The notes: generated from the sequence alone by a model not told the origin. Counted from the first letter of the stretch, positions 41,720 through 50,996 are shown. The stretch is DNA of 53,898 nt from Igneacidithiobacillus sp041146875 (GCF_041146875.1 NZ_JBFRXP010000020.1:1-53898); one strand, 5' to 3'. A program made the numbers and translations.

Positions 41720-42549
41720 GGGCGCGGACGCAGACGAACTTCGCCGGCATGAATGGCCTGTTGCTGGAAACCATCGTCGATCTGCAGTCCACCATCGTTG
41801 TCCACGTCCAAGACACGCCAAGGTTTCACTTCTCCGGCCATTTCCAGTTCCACCCAGCTGCCACATAGACGATCCGCCTGCTGCCAACGCTGGCGAAAAG
41901 CAGAAAATCCGTCTTTTCGCAGGCGTGCGAAATCCTCTTGCCATTGCTGAAGAATCGCGACCAGCAACTGTTGGCGACCGATCGTGTAGCCTGCATGGGC
42001 AAGGCTGGTCGCTTCGGCAGGCAGCTCTGGGTCGGCCAACACATTGATTCCACAACCCAGTACCCAGTGTTGTCCGCTCGCCCCGTGGCGACCTTCCAGA
42101 AGCAAACCAGCGACCTTCTGTTGCTCAATCCACAAGTCGTTGGGCCATTTGAGCCAGAGTGTGGGGAGGTGCTGGTGCAGCACTTGGTAGATTCCGAGGC
42201 CCGCGACCAGCGGCAACACAGACGCCTGCTCGGCAGAAATTTCTACGGCCATGCTGCAGTAGAGATGCTTCCCGAAGCTCGAGTGCCAAGCCCGGCCGCG
42301 TCTACCATGTCCAGACCACTGTGCCTCGGCGATGCCCAGACGTAGCCCGCTGTCTTCCAGCAGGCGAGTATTGCTGGAGTCGCAAAGTGGCCAGATCGAA
42401 ATTTCTTTTTTTTTCTGGAGGCCCAAGGCGCTAGCCAAGCTTTGTTGTTCCCAATGGCGCTCTGGATGCTCTACCTTCCAAAGCCCGTTGTGCGCAACGA
42501 GCGGAATACCCCAGCGGCGTGCCTCCTGCTCCCAGTTGGCGCCGTTCAC
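41716..42549 (-). CDS. birA: Biotin--[acetyl-CoA-carboxylase] ligase, HTH reduced
   Basis: A 277-residue ligase attaching biotin to BCCP. The biotinyl-AMP loop appears as GHGRRGRAWHSSFGKHLYCS, with LKWPNDLWIEQQKVAGLLLE, GCGINVL and a C-terminal SH3-like cap. It starts at GTG 42549, though the frame stays open and coding-like for ~65 bp upstream (FLQFLQQVYAGQLIARD) without a standard start. That segment plus the first residues look like a shortened BirA winged helix. So repressor function may be lost. Overlaps coaX. Confidence 0.88.
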   Translation of the reverse strand: MNGANWEQEARRWGIPLVAHNGLWKVEHPERHWEQQSLASALGLQKKKEISIWPLCDSSNTRLLEDSGLRLGIAEAQWSGHGRRGRAWHSSFGKHLYCSMAVEISAEQASVLPLVAGLGIYQVLHQHLPTLWLKWPNDLWIEQQKVAGLLLEGRHGASGQHWVLGCGINVLADPELPAEATSLAHAGYTIGRQQLLVAILQQWQEDFARLRKDGFSAFRQRWQQADRLCGSWVELEMAGEVKPWRVLDVDNDGGLQIDDGFQQQAIHAGEVRLRPRP

Positions 42550-42616
42550 ATCCCTCGCAATGAGTTGCCCGGCGTAGACTTGCTGCAGAAACTGGAGAAA
42601 TTCTGCGCTTGGGGAT

Positions 42617-43879
42617 TCAGGAGCGGATATGACCGTCCCCTAAAACAATCCATTTTTGCAGCGTCAGCCCTTCCAAGCCCACCGGGCCGCGCACGTGCAA
42701 GCGATTGGTAGAGATGCCAATTTCCGCGCCCAGGCCGTACTCGAAGCCATCGGCGAAGCGGGTGGAGGCGTTGACCATCACCGAGCTGGAGTCGACCTCA
42801 CGCAAAAAACGCCGGGCGTTGCTGTAATTCTCCGTGATGATGCTCTCGGTATGCTGCGAGCTGTATTGGCTGATATGGGCGAGAGCGGCGTCCAAGTCAT
42901 CAACAATCTTCAGAGAGATGATTGCTGCCAGGTACTCAGTGCCATAGTCCTCCTCGCTGGCAGCGACGGCGCCAGGAATGAGTGGCAGAGACTCCGCGCA
43001 GGCGCGAATCTCGACATCTTTCTCCTGCAAGGCCTGGGCGATAGGCTGCAAGAGATCACCAACCCGTGCGCGATGGATGAGCAGGCTTTCGGCGGTATTG
43101 CAGGTACCAAGACGCTGGGTCTTGGCATTGACCACGACCTGCAGGGCCTTCTTGGGGTCCGCATCCTTGTCGACATAGACATGGCAATTGCCATCCAGGT
43201 GCATGATCACTGGCACCGTTGCTTCCTCCCGAATGCGGGCCAGCAGCCCCTTGCCACCGCGGGGAATGACGACGTCGACAAATTCATCCATGCGAATCAG
43301 TGCGCCAACGGCCTCGCGATCGGCGGTGTGCACATATTGCACGAGATCAAGGGGCAGGCCTGCCTTGCCGAGGGCGGCGCGCAGGCGTTCGGCAATGGCC
43401 ATGTTGCTGTGCAAAGACTCCGAGCCGCCGCGTAGGATTACGGCATTGCCGGATTTGACGCAGAGCCCAGCGGCGTCGGCGGTGACGTTGGGGCGGGACT
43501 CATAGATCATGGCGATCACGCCCAGGGGCATGCGCATGTGGCCCACCTGGATGCCGCTGGGGCGTGTTTTCAAATCCGTGATTTCGCCCACAGGATCAGG
43601 CAGCGCAGCAATCTCTTCCAGTCCTTGCGCCATGCTTTCGATGCGCTTCTCGTCAAGGCGCAGCCGGTCGATGAAGGCGTCGTCGCGACCGGCCTGCTCG
43701 GCATTGCGCAGGTCTTTCCGGTTGGCGCGCGACAAATCATCGGCATCGCGGCGCAGGAATTCGGCCATCAGGTACAGGGCATCATTTTTGCGGCCGGGCT
43801 CCAGGGCCAGGGCACGGCGCTGCGCCTGGCGGGCGCGCTGGCCCGTGTGGTTCATCAAGCTTTGTAGGTCTTCAGACAT
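42617..43879 (-). CDS. proA: Glutamate-5-semialdehyde dehydrogenase
   Basis: A 420-residue NADPH-dependent enzyme of proline synthesis. MPLGVIAMIYESRPNVTADA and NAVILRGGSESLHSN are cofactor/substrate segments; TQRLGTCNTAESLLIH contains the catalytic Cys. FEYGLGAEIGISTNRLHVRG is near the end. Full length. It follows holA by 79 bp in the same direction. Confidence 0.97.
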   Translation of the reverse strand: MSEDLQSLMNHTGQRARQAQRRALALEPGRKNDALYLMAEFLRRDADDLSRANRKDLRNAEQAGRDDAFIDRLRLDEKRIESMAQGLEEIAALPDPVGEITDLKTRPSGIQVGHMRMPLGVIAMIYESRPNVTADAAGLCVKSGNAVILRGGSESLHSNMAIAERLRAALGKAGLPLDLVQYVHTADREAVGALIRMDEFVDVVIPRGGKGLLARIREEATVPVIMHLDGNCHVYVDKDADPKKALQVVVNAKTQRLGTCNTAESLLIHRARVGDLLQPIAQALQEKDVEIRACAESLPLIPGAVAASEEDYGTEYLAAIISLKIVDDLDAALAHISQYSSQHTESIITENYSNARRFLREVDSSSVMVNASTRFADGFEYGLGAEIGISTNRLHVRGPVGLEGLTLQKWIVLGDGHIRS

Positions 43880-43958
43880 AGTCGCTCCTCGGCTGGGGCG
43901 AGATCATGGCGGCGCCCACCGGATGGGCGCGGCGATGCTTTCGCGAGTGAATTCCCAT

Positions 43959-44966
43959 TTATTGTGCCGGGACTTTGTCCGGCTGGCAAAACAGCAGTGC
44001 GAGATCTGCCAGTGCTGGCCACAGCGGGCGCGCGTCTTGCCCTTTGATACGCGCATCAATCTCCTGACACTGAAAGAGTGCCTGGCGCAGACGTTGCCGG
44101 GGCAGACGGCGAGCGGTGGCCAGCAGTCGCTCGCTGCGCGGTGGGAATAGGCGTTCCTTGCGCATTACCTCCTGCACATTTCCTTCCTGCAGCTGTAGGA
44201 GCAGAGTGATGTCGCGATGCAGAGTCCAGAGGATCAGGACCGGCTCGGCTTCGGTTTCGCGCAGACGCGCGAGACTGCGCAGAACGCTGCGTGGCTCGCC
44301 CTGCAGGGATGCGTCACTGAGATCGAAGATGGAAAACTGGCTGCTGTCACCCAGTAGGTCGGGCAGGTCTGCGGCCTCCAGGGGCTGCCCCGGATAGAGT
44401 TCTGCCCAGCGACGAATGGCTTGATCTGCGGCGCTCAGATTACCCAGGCTGTGTTCTGCCAACAATGCGCTGGCCTCGTGACTGGCGACGATCTTTGCCT
44501 GGCGCAGCCGTTGTTCGATATAGCGTGGCCAGTCGCGCGCCTCCGGTGGGTAGAAAATTACACAGCCCACCTGCGCGGCGCGATCCAGGGTCTGAAACCA
44601 TTTGAGTTTTTGCGTATTTGCGTCGGGGCGTGCGCCACTGATCAGCAGACGCGCATCTTCGGGAGGGTGGGTGAGCCAAAATTCGATGGCGGCGACAGCA
44701 TCCTTGCTCAGGCGTAGGTCGTTCAGTCGCAACAATAATATCCGTGGCTCGGGGAAAAGAGAGAGGGCATCGCGCTCTTCGCGTAGGACGGGCCAGGGAT
44801 TGTCTTGCGGCAGGCGCTGCAAACGCAGAAAACCTTCCTTCTGCCAACGGTTGCGTAGTTGCGTTTCGGCCTCGGCGAGCAGGAAGGGTTCATCAGAAAA
44901 CAAGGCATAGACCGGCTCCTTGCCCCGCGCCTGCTCCGTTGGCCAGTCGCGTGCCTTGATCCGCAT
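43959..44966 (-). CDS. holA: DNA polymerase III delta subunit
   Basis: A 335-residue clamp-loader subunit that opens the beta clamp. EPVYALFSDEPFLLAEAETQ is the N-terminal HolA signature, with LFPEPRILLLRLND and the helical collar domain LRSLARLRETEAEPVLILWT. No Walker A, as normal for delta. Its ATG shares one base with the lptE stop (TGATG). Confidence 0.93.
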   Translation of the reverse strand: MRIKARDWPTEQARGKEPVYALFSDEPFLLAEAETQLRNRWQKEGFLRLQRLPQDNPWPVLREERDALSLFPEPRILLLRLNDLRLSKDAVAAIEFWLTHPPEDARLLISGARPDANTQKLKWFQTLDRAAQVGCVIFYPPEARDWPRYIEQRLRQAKIVASHEASALLAEHSLGNLSAADQAIRRWAELYPGQPLEAADLPDLLGDSSQFSIFDLSDASLQGEPRSVLRSLARLRETEAEPVLILWTLHRDITLLLQLQEGNVQEVMRKERLFPPRSERLLATARRLPRQRLRQALFQCQEIDARIKGQDARPLWPALADLALLFCQPDKVPAQ

Positions 44967-45457
44967 CAGCGCAGCGCGGGGGCGAGCAGGACCCGGCGCA
45001 GTACGACGCGTGCGGCCTCGTCCATCAGTTGCCGCTGGCTTTCAATTTGCTGCGCGTTGGTGGCAAGGGGGCTGCCGCTGTTAAAGGTGAAACTCTGTTC
45101 GACCAGGAGTGGCTCGGCAGGCAGTAGTATCTTTTTTTCCTGCCGCACGCTGACACTACCGCGGACAGTGTTGAGAAATTCCAGGGCAACGCCACTGCTG
45201 GGGCTGATGCTGATGGCGCGTTGGCTGATACCGACATTATCGAGCTGTAAGATGGGGCCATTATTGCTGGCTACGTTGCCATCCCGCTGCAAGGCACGCT
45301 CTACCGCTTGCGCGAGTTCCCCGCCGGCTGGGCCGCTGGCTTCGACACGCAAACCCTGCAAGCGCGCGGGAATGGTGCTACCGCCGGGTAGATGAAATCC
45401 ACAACCGCCGAGGAGGGTAAGGGCAGCGAGGCTCGAGAGAAAGTGGCGCCGCTGCAT
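44966..45457 (-). CDS. lptE: LPS-assembly lipoprotein LptE
   Basis: A 163-residue outer-membrane lipoprotein that plugs LptD in LPS export. Start ATG 45457 gives MQRRHFLSSLAALTLLGGCG with lipobox LGGC, then FHLPGG, the standard LptE opening (GCGFxLRG type). Position between leuS and holA is conserved in proteobacteria. One-base overlaps at both ends (TGATG) couple its translation to leuS and holA. Confidence 0.93.
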   Translation of the reverse strand: MQRRHFLSSLAALTLLGGCGFHLPGGSTIPARLQGLRVEASGPAGGELAQAVERALQRDGNVASNNGPILQLDNVGISQRAISISPSSGVALEFLNTVRGSVSVRQEKKILLPAEPLLVEQSFTFNSGSPLATNAQQIESQRQLMDEAARVVLRRVLLAPALR

Positions 45458-47925
45458 CAGGACACCACGATATTGATCAGGCGCCCCGGCACAACGATCA
45501 CCTTGCGTACCGTCTTGTCTTGCAGGTGACGCGCCATCTCTGGGTGAGCAAGGACTGATGCCTCCAATTCCTTGGTCTGGCTCGCGATGGGAAAATCCAG
45601 GCGCTCGCGCAGCTTGCCATTGATTTGGATGACCAGGGTAACGGTGTCGCTGTGCAGGGCCGCTGGGTCGGCTACTGGCCAGGGATGGGTGAGGATGGTC
45701 ACCCCATCGCCAATCTTGTCCCACAATGCCTCTGCCAGATGCGGGGCAAAGGGATTGAGCAAGAGCAGCAGGGTGCGCAGTCCCTCGCCCAGCACTGCAT
45801 GCTCGTCACTGCCCGGCGTAGCCTCGGCCCTGGCGAGCTGGTTGCTGAGCTCCATGCAGGCGGCAATGACGACATTAAAGTGCTGGCGATCTTCCATGTT
45901 GAGAGTCACGCGCTCGATGCACTGATGTATGGCACGGCGCAGATCGCGGGCGGCATCGCCGAGCGGTTGCGCCAGGGTAGGGACCGGGCCGGTGTAGTCC
46001 TGCACCATGCGCCAGATGCGTTGCAGAAAACGATGCGCCCCTTCGACGGCGCTGTCTGACCATTCCAGAGACTGTTCTGGTGGTGCAGCGAAGAGGATGA
46101 AGAGACGCGCGGTGTCGGCGCCATAGCGATCGAGAATCGCCTGCGGGTCGACGGTATTCCCCTTCGACTTGCTCATTTTGCTGCCATCCTTGAGCACCAT
46201 GCCTTGGGTTAAAAGGCGGCGGAATGGCTCGTCGTGGGCGCCATCCTTGGGCAAGAGGCCGACGTCGCGCAGCAGCCGATTGAAGAAACGGGCATAGAGT
46301 AGATGCAAAACGGCATGTTCGACGCCGCCCACATACTGGTCCACGGGCAGCCAATCGGCAGCGCGTGCATCAAGCATTTGCTCAGCATCCGGACAGGCGA
46401 AGCGGGCGTAGTACCAGGAACTCTCGACGAAGGTGTCCATGGTGTCGGTTTCTCGCTGTGCCGCCGCACCGCACTGCGGACAGTCCACTTGCAGGAACGC
46501 CGGATCGTCGAGCAACGGCGAACGCGGGTCGTGCAGTTGATAATGGGTGGGCAGTTCAACAGGAAGATCCTTTTCCGGTACCGGCACTACGCCGCAATGC
46601 GGACAGTGGATCATGGGTATCGGATTGCCCCAGTAGCGTTGGCGGGAGATGCCCCAGTCGCGCAGACGATAGTTGACGGTTTTCTGCCCTAATCCCCGTG
46701 CTACCAATGCTTCGGTGATGGCACCCTTGGCGGCCTGGCTATCCAGACCGGTAAAGCTCTGGGAATGAATCAGTTGACCGGGCGCGGTCAGTGCGGCCTC
46801 CAATTCGTGGGGATTCTCTGGGCTATTCTCGGCACTCTGAATGACGATGCGAATGGGTAGCTGGTATTTGTGAGCGAATTCAAAGTCGCGCTGGTCATGG
46901 GCAGGTACGCTCATGACTGCACCCTCACCATAGCCCATAAGGACGAAGTTGGCTGTCCAGACGGGCAGCAGCGCGTTGGTCAAGGGATGGCGCACTTGAA
47001 TCCCCAGAGGAACGCCTTCTTTTTCTTGTGTCTCCATACTCGCTTCCGACACCGCAACATGCTTGCAGCGCTCGATAAATCGGGCAACGGTTGTGTCACT
47101 CTCTGCGGCTTTCATCGCCAGAGGGTGTTCGGCAGCAACGGCTAAATAGGTGGCGCCGAAGAGGGTATCGGGACGGGTACTGAAGACCTTGATAACGTCA
47201 TCGCCATCGGCGAGGGGGAAGTGAATTTCTGCGCCTTCCGATCGACCAATCCAGTTGCGTTGCATGGCCAGGACCTGATCCGGCCACTGCCCTTGCAAGG
47301 TATCGAGGCCCGCCAGCAACTCATCGGCATAGGCGCTGATGCGCAGAAACCACTGGCGAATTTCGCGGCGTTCCACCAGCGCCCCGGAGCGCCAGCCACG
47401 ACCGTCCACCACCTGCTCGTTGGCGAGCACCGTCTGGTCGACCGGATCCCAGTTGACGGTGCTGAGCTTTTGATAGGCTAGGCCCTTTTCCCAGAGTTGC
47501 AGAAACAGCCATTGCTCCCAGCGGTAATAATCGGGAGTGCAGGTGGCAATCTCGCGCTCCCAGTCGTACGACAGACCCAGGCGTTTGAGTTGCCCACGCA
47601 TGTGCTCGATATTGGAGAAGGTCCAGGCTGCTGGCGCGCTGCCGTTTTTTAGTGCGGCATTTTCCGCGGGCAGGCCAAAGGCATCCCAGCCCATGGGGTG
47701 CAGCACGGTTTTGCCGCGCATGCGCTGATAGCGGGCAATGGCATCGACAATACTGTAGTTGCGCACATGCCCCATGTGCAGCTGCCCGGAAGGGTATGGG
47801 AACATGGCCAGAGCATAGAACTTTTCGCCGCTGGGGTGGGCGGGCGCATGAAAATAGCCGTCGCGTTCCCAGCGTTCCTGAATGGCAGGCTCGAGGCTCT
47901 GTGGGTGATAAGCGTTCTCGGTCAT
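45457..47925 (-). CDS. leuS: Leucyl-tRNA synthetase
   Basis: An 822-residue class I synthetase. HMGHVRNYSIVDAIARYQRM and HPMGWDAFGLPAENAALKNG carry the HIGH-type motif; SKMSKSKGNTVDP the KMSKS loop. The CP1 editing domain (~220-410) includes FSTRPDTLFGATYLAVAAEH with the conserved Thr-rich and Asp sites. Zinc cysteines HCPHCGVVPVPEKDLP and CPQCGAAAQRETDTMDTF. Slightly shorter than E. coli (860). Overlaps yhbY by 4 bp. Confidence 0.97.
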   Translation of the reverse strand: MTENAYHPQSLEPAIQERWERDGYFHAPAHPSGEKFYALAMFPYPSGQLHMGHVRNYSIVDAIARYQRMRGKTVLHPMGWDAFGLPAENAALKNGSAPAAWTFSNIEHMRGQLKRLGLSYDWEREIATCTPDYYRWEQWLFLQLWEKGLAYQKLSTVNWDPVDQTVLANEQVVDGRGWRSGALVERREIRQWFLRISAYADELLAGLDTLQGQWPDQVLAMQRNWIGRSEGAEIHFPLADGDDVIKVFSTRPDTLFGATYLAVAAEHPLAMKAAESDTTVARFIERCKHVAVSEASMETQEKEGVPLGIQVRHPLTNALLPVWTANFVLMGYGEGAVMSVPAHDQRDFEFAHKYQLPIRIVIQSAENSPENPHELEAALTAPGQLIHSQSFTGLDSQAAKGAITEALVARGLGQKTVNYRLRDWGISRQRYWGNPIPMIHCPHCGVVPVPEKDLPVELPTHYQLHDPRSPLLDDPAFLQVDCPQCGAAAQRETDTMDTFVESSWYYARFACPDAEQMLDARAADWLPVDQYVGGVEHAVLHLLYARFFNRLLRDVGLLPKDGAHDEPFRRLLTQGMVLKDGSKMSKSKGNTVDPQAILDRYGADTARLFILFAAPPEQSLEWSDSAVEGAHRFLQRIWRMVQDYTGPVPTLAQPLGDAARDLRRAIHQCIERVTLNMEDRQHFNVVIAACMELSNQLARAEATPGSDEHAVLGEGLRTLLLLLNPFAPHLAEALWDKIGDGVTILTHPWPVADPAALHSDTVTLVIQINGKLRERLDFPIASQTKELEASVLAHPEMARHLQDKTVRKVIVVPGRLINIVVS

Positions 47926-48224
47926 GATTTTGGCTGTAAGGGAACGAAGACGTTGTTTGCTGGACGAATCCGGTAGAGCATCAGGATGCGTCCGACGCGA
48001 CCGATAATTTCTGCTTGTGCGCCGCTACTGAGTTGCTCAATGCAGCTATCACGCTCTTCCTTATCCAGTGCGGGGAGGCGGACTTTCAGTAATTCATGAT
48101 CGAAAAGTGCGCGATCGAGCTCGGCGAGAAGGGTGGGAGTGACGCCCTGGGCACCCACGGTGACAATGGCTTTGAGGTGATGGGCGCGGGCGCGCAGGTC
48201 TTGTCGGGCTTTGCTGTCCAGCAT
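47922..48224 (-). CDS. yhbY: YhbY-type CRM RNA-binding protein
   Basis: A 100-residue single CRM-domain protein binding pre-50S ribosomes. RARAHHLKAIVTVGAQGVTP then LLAELDRALFDHELLKVRLP and the GRVGRILMLYR end correspond to the family, with G-x-x-G type loop GAQG. Starts the leuS run and is divergent from rlmE, as in many proteobacteria. Confidence 0.93.
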   Translation of the reverse strand: MLDSKARQDLRARAHHLKAIVTVGAQGVTPTLLAELDRALFDHELLKVRLPALDKEERDSCIEQLSSGAQAEIIGRVGRILMLYRIRPANNVFVPLQPKS

Positions 48225-48298
48225 GTTATGCTCTAGGGTCCGGTCTTAAAGATCGGAAGTGTACGGTTCGCCGCAGATGGGGTCAAAAGGAGAGACGG

Positions 48299-48925
48299 GT
48301 GGCGCGTAGCAAGTCGAGTGGACGCTGGCTCAAGGAGCATTTTCAGGACCCCTATGTGCAGCGCGCAGCGAAGGAGGGCTATCGCTCCCGCGCCAGCTAC
48401 AAGTTACTGGAAATTCAGGAGAAAGACCGAATTTTGCGGCGTGGCATGCGGGTGCTCGACCTGGGTGCGGCACCGGGCGGTTGGACGCAGGTGGCGGCAC
48501 CCATTATTGGTGCGCCAGGGCGCATCGTAGCCGTCGATCGCTTGGCGATGGACCCGATCGCTGATGCCTTGGTAATCGAGGGTGATATTTACGATGAGGA
48601 GGTGATCGCACAATGTCGCGACGCGTTTCCCGATGGTGTGGATCTGCTGATGAGCGATATGGCGCCCAATATGTCTGGTATCGCCAGTAGTGATCAGGCG
48701 CGCGCCATTGGCTTGTGCGAGCTATCGCTGGATCTGGCGCGGGAGTGGCTGGTGCCCGGCGGCGCGTTACTCATGAAAGTCTTTATGGGTGCTGGCGCAG
48801 AAGAGTTGCGCCGGGAACTACGTACCAGCTTCGGCAAAATCGTCGTGCGCAAACCCGACGCCTCGCGCGCCCGCTCCGCAGAACAATACTGGCTGGCGCT
48901 GGACTTCCGCCCAGCGGCCAAATAA
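48299..48925 (+). CDS. rlmE: 23S rRNA 2'-O-methyltransferase (Um2552)
   Basis: A 208-residue SAM-dependent methyltransferase. GTG 48299 follows AAAGGAGAG. It keeps the K-D-K-E tetrad: SRASYKLLEIQEK, SDMAPNMSGI, LLMKVFMGAG and RSAEQYWLAL; SAM-binding LDLGAAPGGWTQVA. ftsH usually follows rlmE; here a tRNA and an integrative element intervene, so ftsH, if linked, may lie beyond the element. Confidence 0.96.
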   Translation: MARSKSSGRWLKEHFQDPYVQRAAKEGYRSRASYKLLEIQEKDRILRRGMRVLDLGAAPGGWTQVAAPIIGAPGRIVAVDRLAMDPIADALVIEGDIYDEEVIAQCRDAFPDGVDLLMSDMAPNMSGIASSDQARAIGLCELSLDLAREWLVPGGALLMKVFMGAGAEELRRELRTSFGKIVVRKPDASRARSAEQYWLALDFRPAAK

Positions 48926-48937
48926 ACTTGGCCTTGC

Positions 48938-49014
48938 GCGCGGTTAGCTCAGCTGGATAGAGCGTTGGCCTCCGAAGCCAAAGGTCAGAGGTTCGAATCT
49001 TCTACCGCGCACCA
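48938..49014 (+). tRNA. tRNA-Arg (anticodon CCG)
   Basis: A 77-nt cloverleaf: acceptor GCGCGGT / ACCGCGC, D-arm with AGCTCAGCTGG, anticodon stem TTGGC / GCCAA with loop CTCCGAA (anticodon CCG at 48972-48974, reading CGG), T-loop GGTTCGAATC, encoded ACCA end. It is followed by an intrinsic terminator and, within 0.8 kb, a tyrosine integrase, so its 3' half is the probable integration site. Confidence 0.97.
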
Positions 49015-49038
49015 ATTAAATCAATAAGTTATGAGAAT

Positions 49039-49061
49039 CCCGGCCAAGCGCCGGGTTTTTT
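49039..49061 (+). terminator. Intrinsic terminator after tRNA-Arg
   Basis: Stem CCCGGC (49039-49044) / GCCGGG (49050-49055), loop CAAGC, then six T. Confidence 0.85.
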
Positions 49062-49170
49062 GTGCCCTGCTGGTGCCTTACTCGTGCCATTTGGTGCCCA
49101 TGCAAACACCACCATGTCAGACAAATGTTTGAAAATGATCCTTAGCCGCCGCGCCAAAGCCAACTTCTCT

Positions 49171-49398
49171 TCAATTCTCCTTTTTTGGTGCTGGACTATC
49201 ATCAATAAACTCCAAGAGATCGCCAACTCCGCATTGAAAGAGCTCGCACAGTCGGTTGAGCGTGTCCAGCTCTATCCTTGCCGCGGTTTCCTTATATAAG
49301 AGTGCGACAGTATTTCGATGTAGGCCGGCTTTCTCCGCTACATCAGTGATCCGCATTTTCTCCTCTCCCATCATACGAGATAGATGGCACTTAATCAC
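49171..49398 (-). CDS. XRE-family HTH regulator of the element
   Basis: A 75-residue Cro/CI-type DNA-binding protein. GTG 49398 with GGAG ~7 bp upstream gives VIKCHLSRMMGEEKMRITDV, the usual start of this small group. The HTH is MRITDVAEKAGLHRNTVALL with recognition helix RNTVALLYKET; LDTLNRLCELFQCGVGDLLE completes the five-helix fold. It is divergent from the excisionase-integrase operon and likely controls it through the inverted repeats between them. Confidence 0.85.
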   Translation of the reverse strand: MIKCHLSRMMGEEKMRITDVAEKAGLHRNTVALLYKETAARIELDTLNRLCELFQCGVGDLLEFIDDSPAPKKEN

Positions 49399-49430
49399 GT
49401 TGCGACTCCCCAATGGTTCTCTAGAAATCT

Positions 49431-49505
49431 AAATGTTATCCAGAATGACAAAAGTTCTTGCAAAATGTCATATTGTGGGATATATTGTCATTCAGGATGG
49501 CATTT
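49431..49505. promoter_or_regulatory. Operator region between repressor and excisionase genes
   Basis: Arms 49431-49450 and 49486-49505 are inverted repeats matching at 17 of 20 bases (AAATGTTATCCAGAATGACA against the complement of TGTCATTCAGGATGGCATTT). A further TGTCA lies between them at 49466-49470. Spaced half-sites between divergent genes fit cooperative repressor binding. Confidence 0.6.
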
Positions 49506-49552
49506 AGCCTTTCTACCTGCCGTCCATGTTTGGAACTATAGAGGAATCTGAG

Positions 49553-49789
49553 ATGCAAGAAAACTTGACGTACATGACTACTAGGGAGCTTTCGTCCCGT
49601 ATCAAATACGACGAAAGAACTATTCGTAATCGGCTCAAGGACTCGGTATTGATAGAGGGCATACATTACATCCGTCCGTTTGGTGGCCGAAAGATTCTTT
49701 ATGTTTGGGAAGCTATAGAACGCGACATGGGAAAAGCGACAGGTAGGGAATCTATTCCTATGGCCAATGGGAGGGTCTGTCATGGGTAG
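49553..49789 (+). CDS. Excisionase-like / HTH DNA-binding protein
   Basis: A 78-residue basic protein from ATG 49553. TTRELSSRIKYDERTIRNRL looks like a winged-helix recognition segment, followed by GIHYIRPFGGRKILYVWEAI (wing, then helix), as in Xis/AlpA-type proteins placed before integrases. It may act as directionality factor or repressor. Its stop overlaps the integrase start by 8 bp. Confidence 0.65.
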   Translation: MQENLTYMTTRELSSRIKYDERTIRNRLKDSVLIEGIHYIRPFGGRKILYVWEAIERDMGKATGRESIPMANGRVCHG

Positions 49790-50996
49790 CATCCGTTGTC
49801 GAAAGAGTAACAATAAGCTTTTTTTTGACTTTCAATATGCGAATGTACGTTGCCGCGAGCAGACCACACTCTCCGATAGCCCAGCAAATCGCAAGAAGAT
49901 GCAAAAGGTTCTCGATCGCGTCGAGGAGGAGATTTCCTTGGGTACCTTTGACTACGCTCACTACTTTCCGGGCAGCAAAGTTCTGGAAAAGCTTGCTGAA
50001 CAGCATGGGCAGAGCCGACAATCGGCGCATATCCAAGAGGATCGCGACCAAACGCCGCTTTTTGCCGAGTTCGCCCGGGAATGGGCGGACGAGATGAGGA
50101 TCCAGTGGCGCAACACACAAATCAAGACAGTGGCGAACACCTTGGACAAGTATCTCCTCCCGACCTTTGGGGAGAAGAGAGTTGGCCTCATCACCAAGAG
50201 AGAAGTCATGGCGTTTCGGTCGGGCCTCGCCAAAGTCCCCGGCCGAAATGGAAAAGCACTTTCCGCATCCCGGATCAACCATATCCTCACACCCTTGCGG
50301 ATGATCCTCAATGAAGCGGCCAACCGGTATGAGTTTACCTCACCGTATCATGGAATCAAAAGCCTCAAGGTTCCGCGCAGTGATGTGCAGCCATTTTCGT
50401 TGGAGGAAGTGGATGCAATTCTGCGCACGGTGCGCAAGGACTTCCGTAACTACTACCTGATTCGCTTTTTCACGGGCTTGCGGACCAGTGAGATCGACGG
50501 CTTGCGCTGGGAAAAGGTCGATTTGCAACGGCGCCAGATTTTGGTGCATGAGGCACTGGTAGACGGGGAGGTGGTGGCAACCAAGAACGATGGTTCCTTT
50601 CGCGCGGTGGAGATGTCACTCCCAGTCTATCAGGCCTTTTTGGAGCAACGAGAGCTAACCGGGCAAGGGGATTTTGTGTTTTGTACGCGCGAAGGCGGTC
50701 CACTGCAGCATGGCAATGTCACCAAGCGTGTGTGGTATCCGCTTTTGCGTTTCCTCGACTTGAAACAGCGGCGTCCCTATCAAACCCGACACACTGCTGC
50801 GACCCTGTGGCTTGCGTCGGGAGAAAGCCCGGAGTGGATTGCCCGGCAAATGGGGCATAGCACGACGGAGATGCTGTTTCGCATCTACTCGCGCTATGTT
50901 CCCAATCTTACCCGGCAGGATGGCTCGGCTATGGAGCGACTGCTGCTCTCCCGTCTTGCTACCTTGCCGGTCAAGGAGGAGGGCGATCATGATTGA
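49782..50996 (+). CDS. Tyrosine-type site-specific integrase
   Basis: A 404-residue recombinase; ATG 49782 has GGGAGGG upstream. The N-terminal ~60 residues (GSIRCRKSNNKLFFDFQYAN) form an arm-binding domain of the DUF3596 type. A SAM-like core-binding domain follows (~92-185), then the catalytic domain with TGLRTSEIDGLRW (Arg234), KND (Lys268), YQTRHTAATLW (Arg336, His337), MGHS (His359) and IYSRYVPN (nucleophile Tyr369). The first box-II histidine is replaced by Gln/Tyr, which is normal for this subgroup. Expected to integrate the element at the tRNA-Arg. Confidence 0.93.
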   Translation: MGSIRCRKSNNKLFFDFQYANVRCREQTTLSDSPANRKKMQKVLDRVEEEISLGTFDYAHYFPGSKVLEKLAEQHGQSRQSAHIQEDRDQTPLFAEFAREWADEMRIQWRNTQIKTVANTLDKYLLPTFGEKRVGLITKREVMAFRSGLAKVPGRNGKALSASRINHILTPLRMILNEAANRYEFTSPYHGIKSLKVPRSDVQPFSLEEVDAILRTVRKDFRNYYLIRFFTGLRTSEIDGLRWEKVDLQRRQILVHEALVDGEVVATKNDGSFRAVEMSLPVYQAFLEQRELTGQGDFVFCTREGGPLQHGNVTKRVWYPLLRFLDLKQRRPYQTRHTAATLWLASGESPEWIARQMGHSTTEMLFRIYSRYVPNLTRQDGSAMERLLLSRLATLPVKEEGDHD

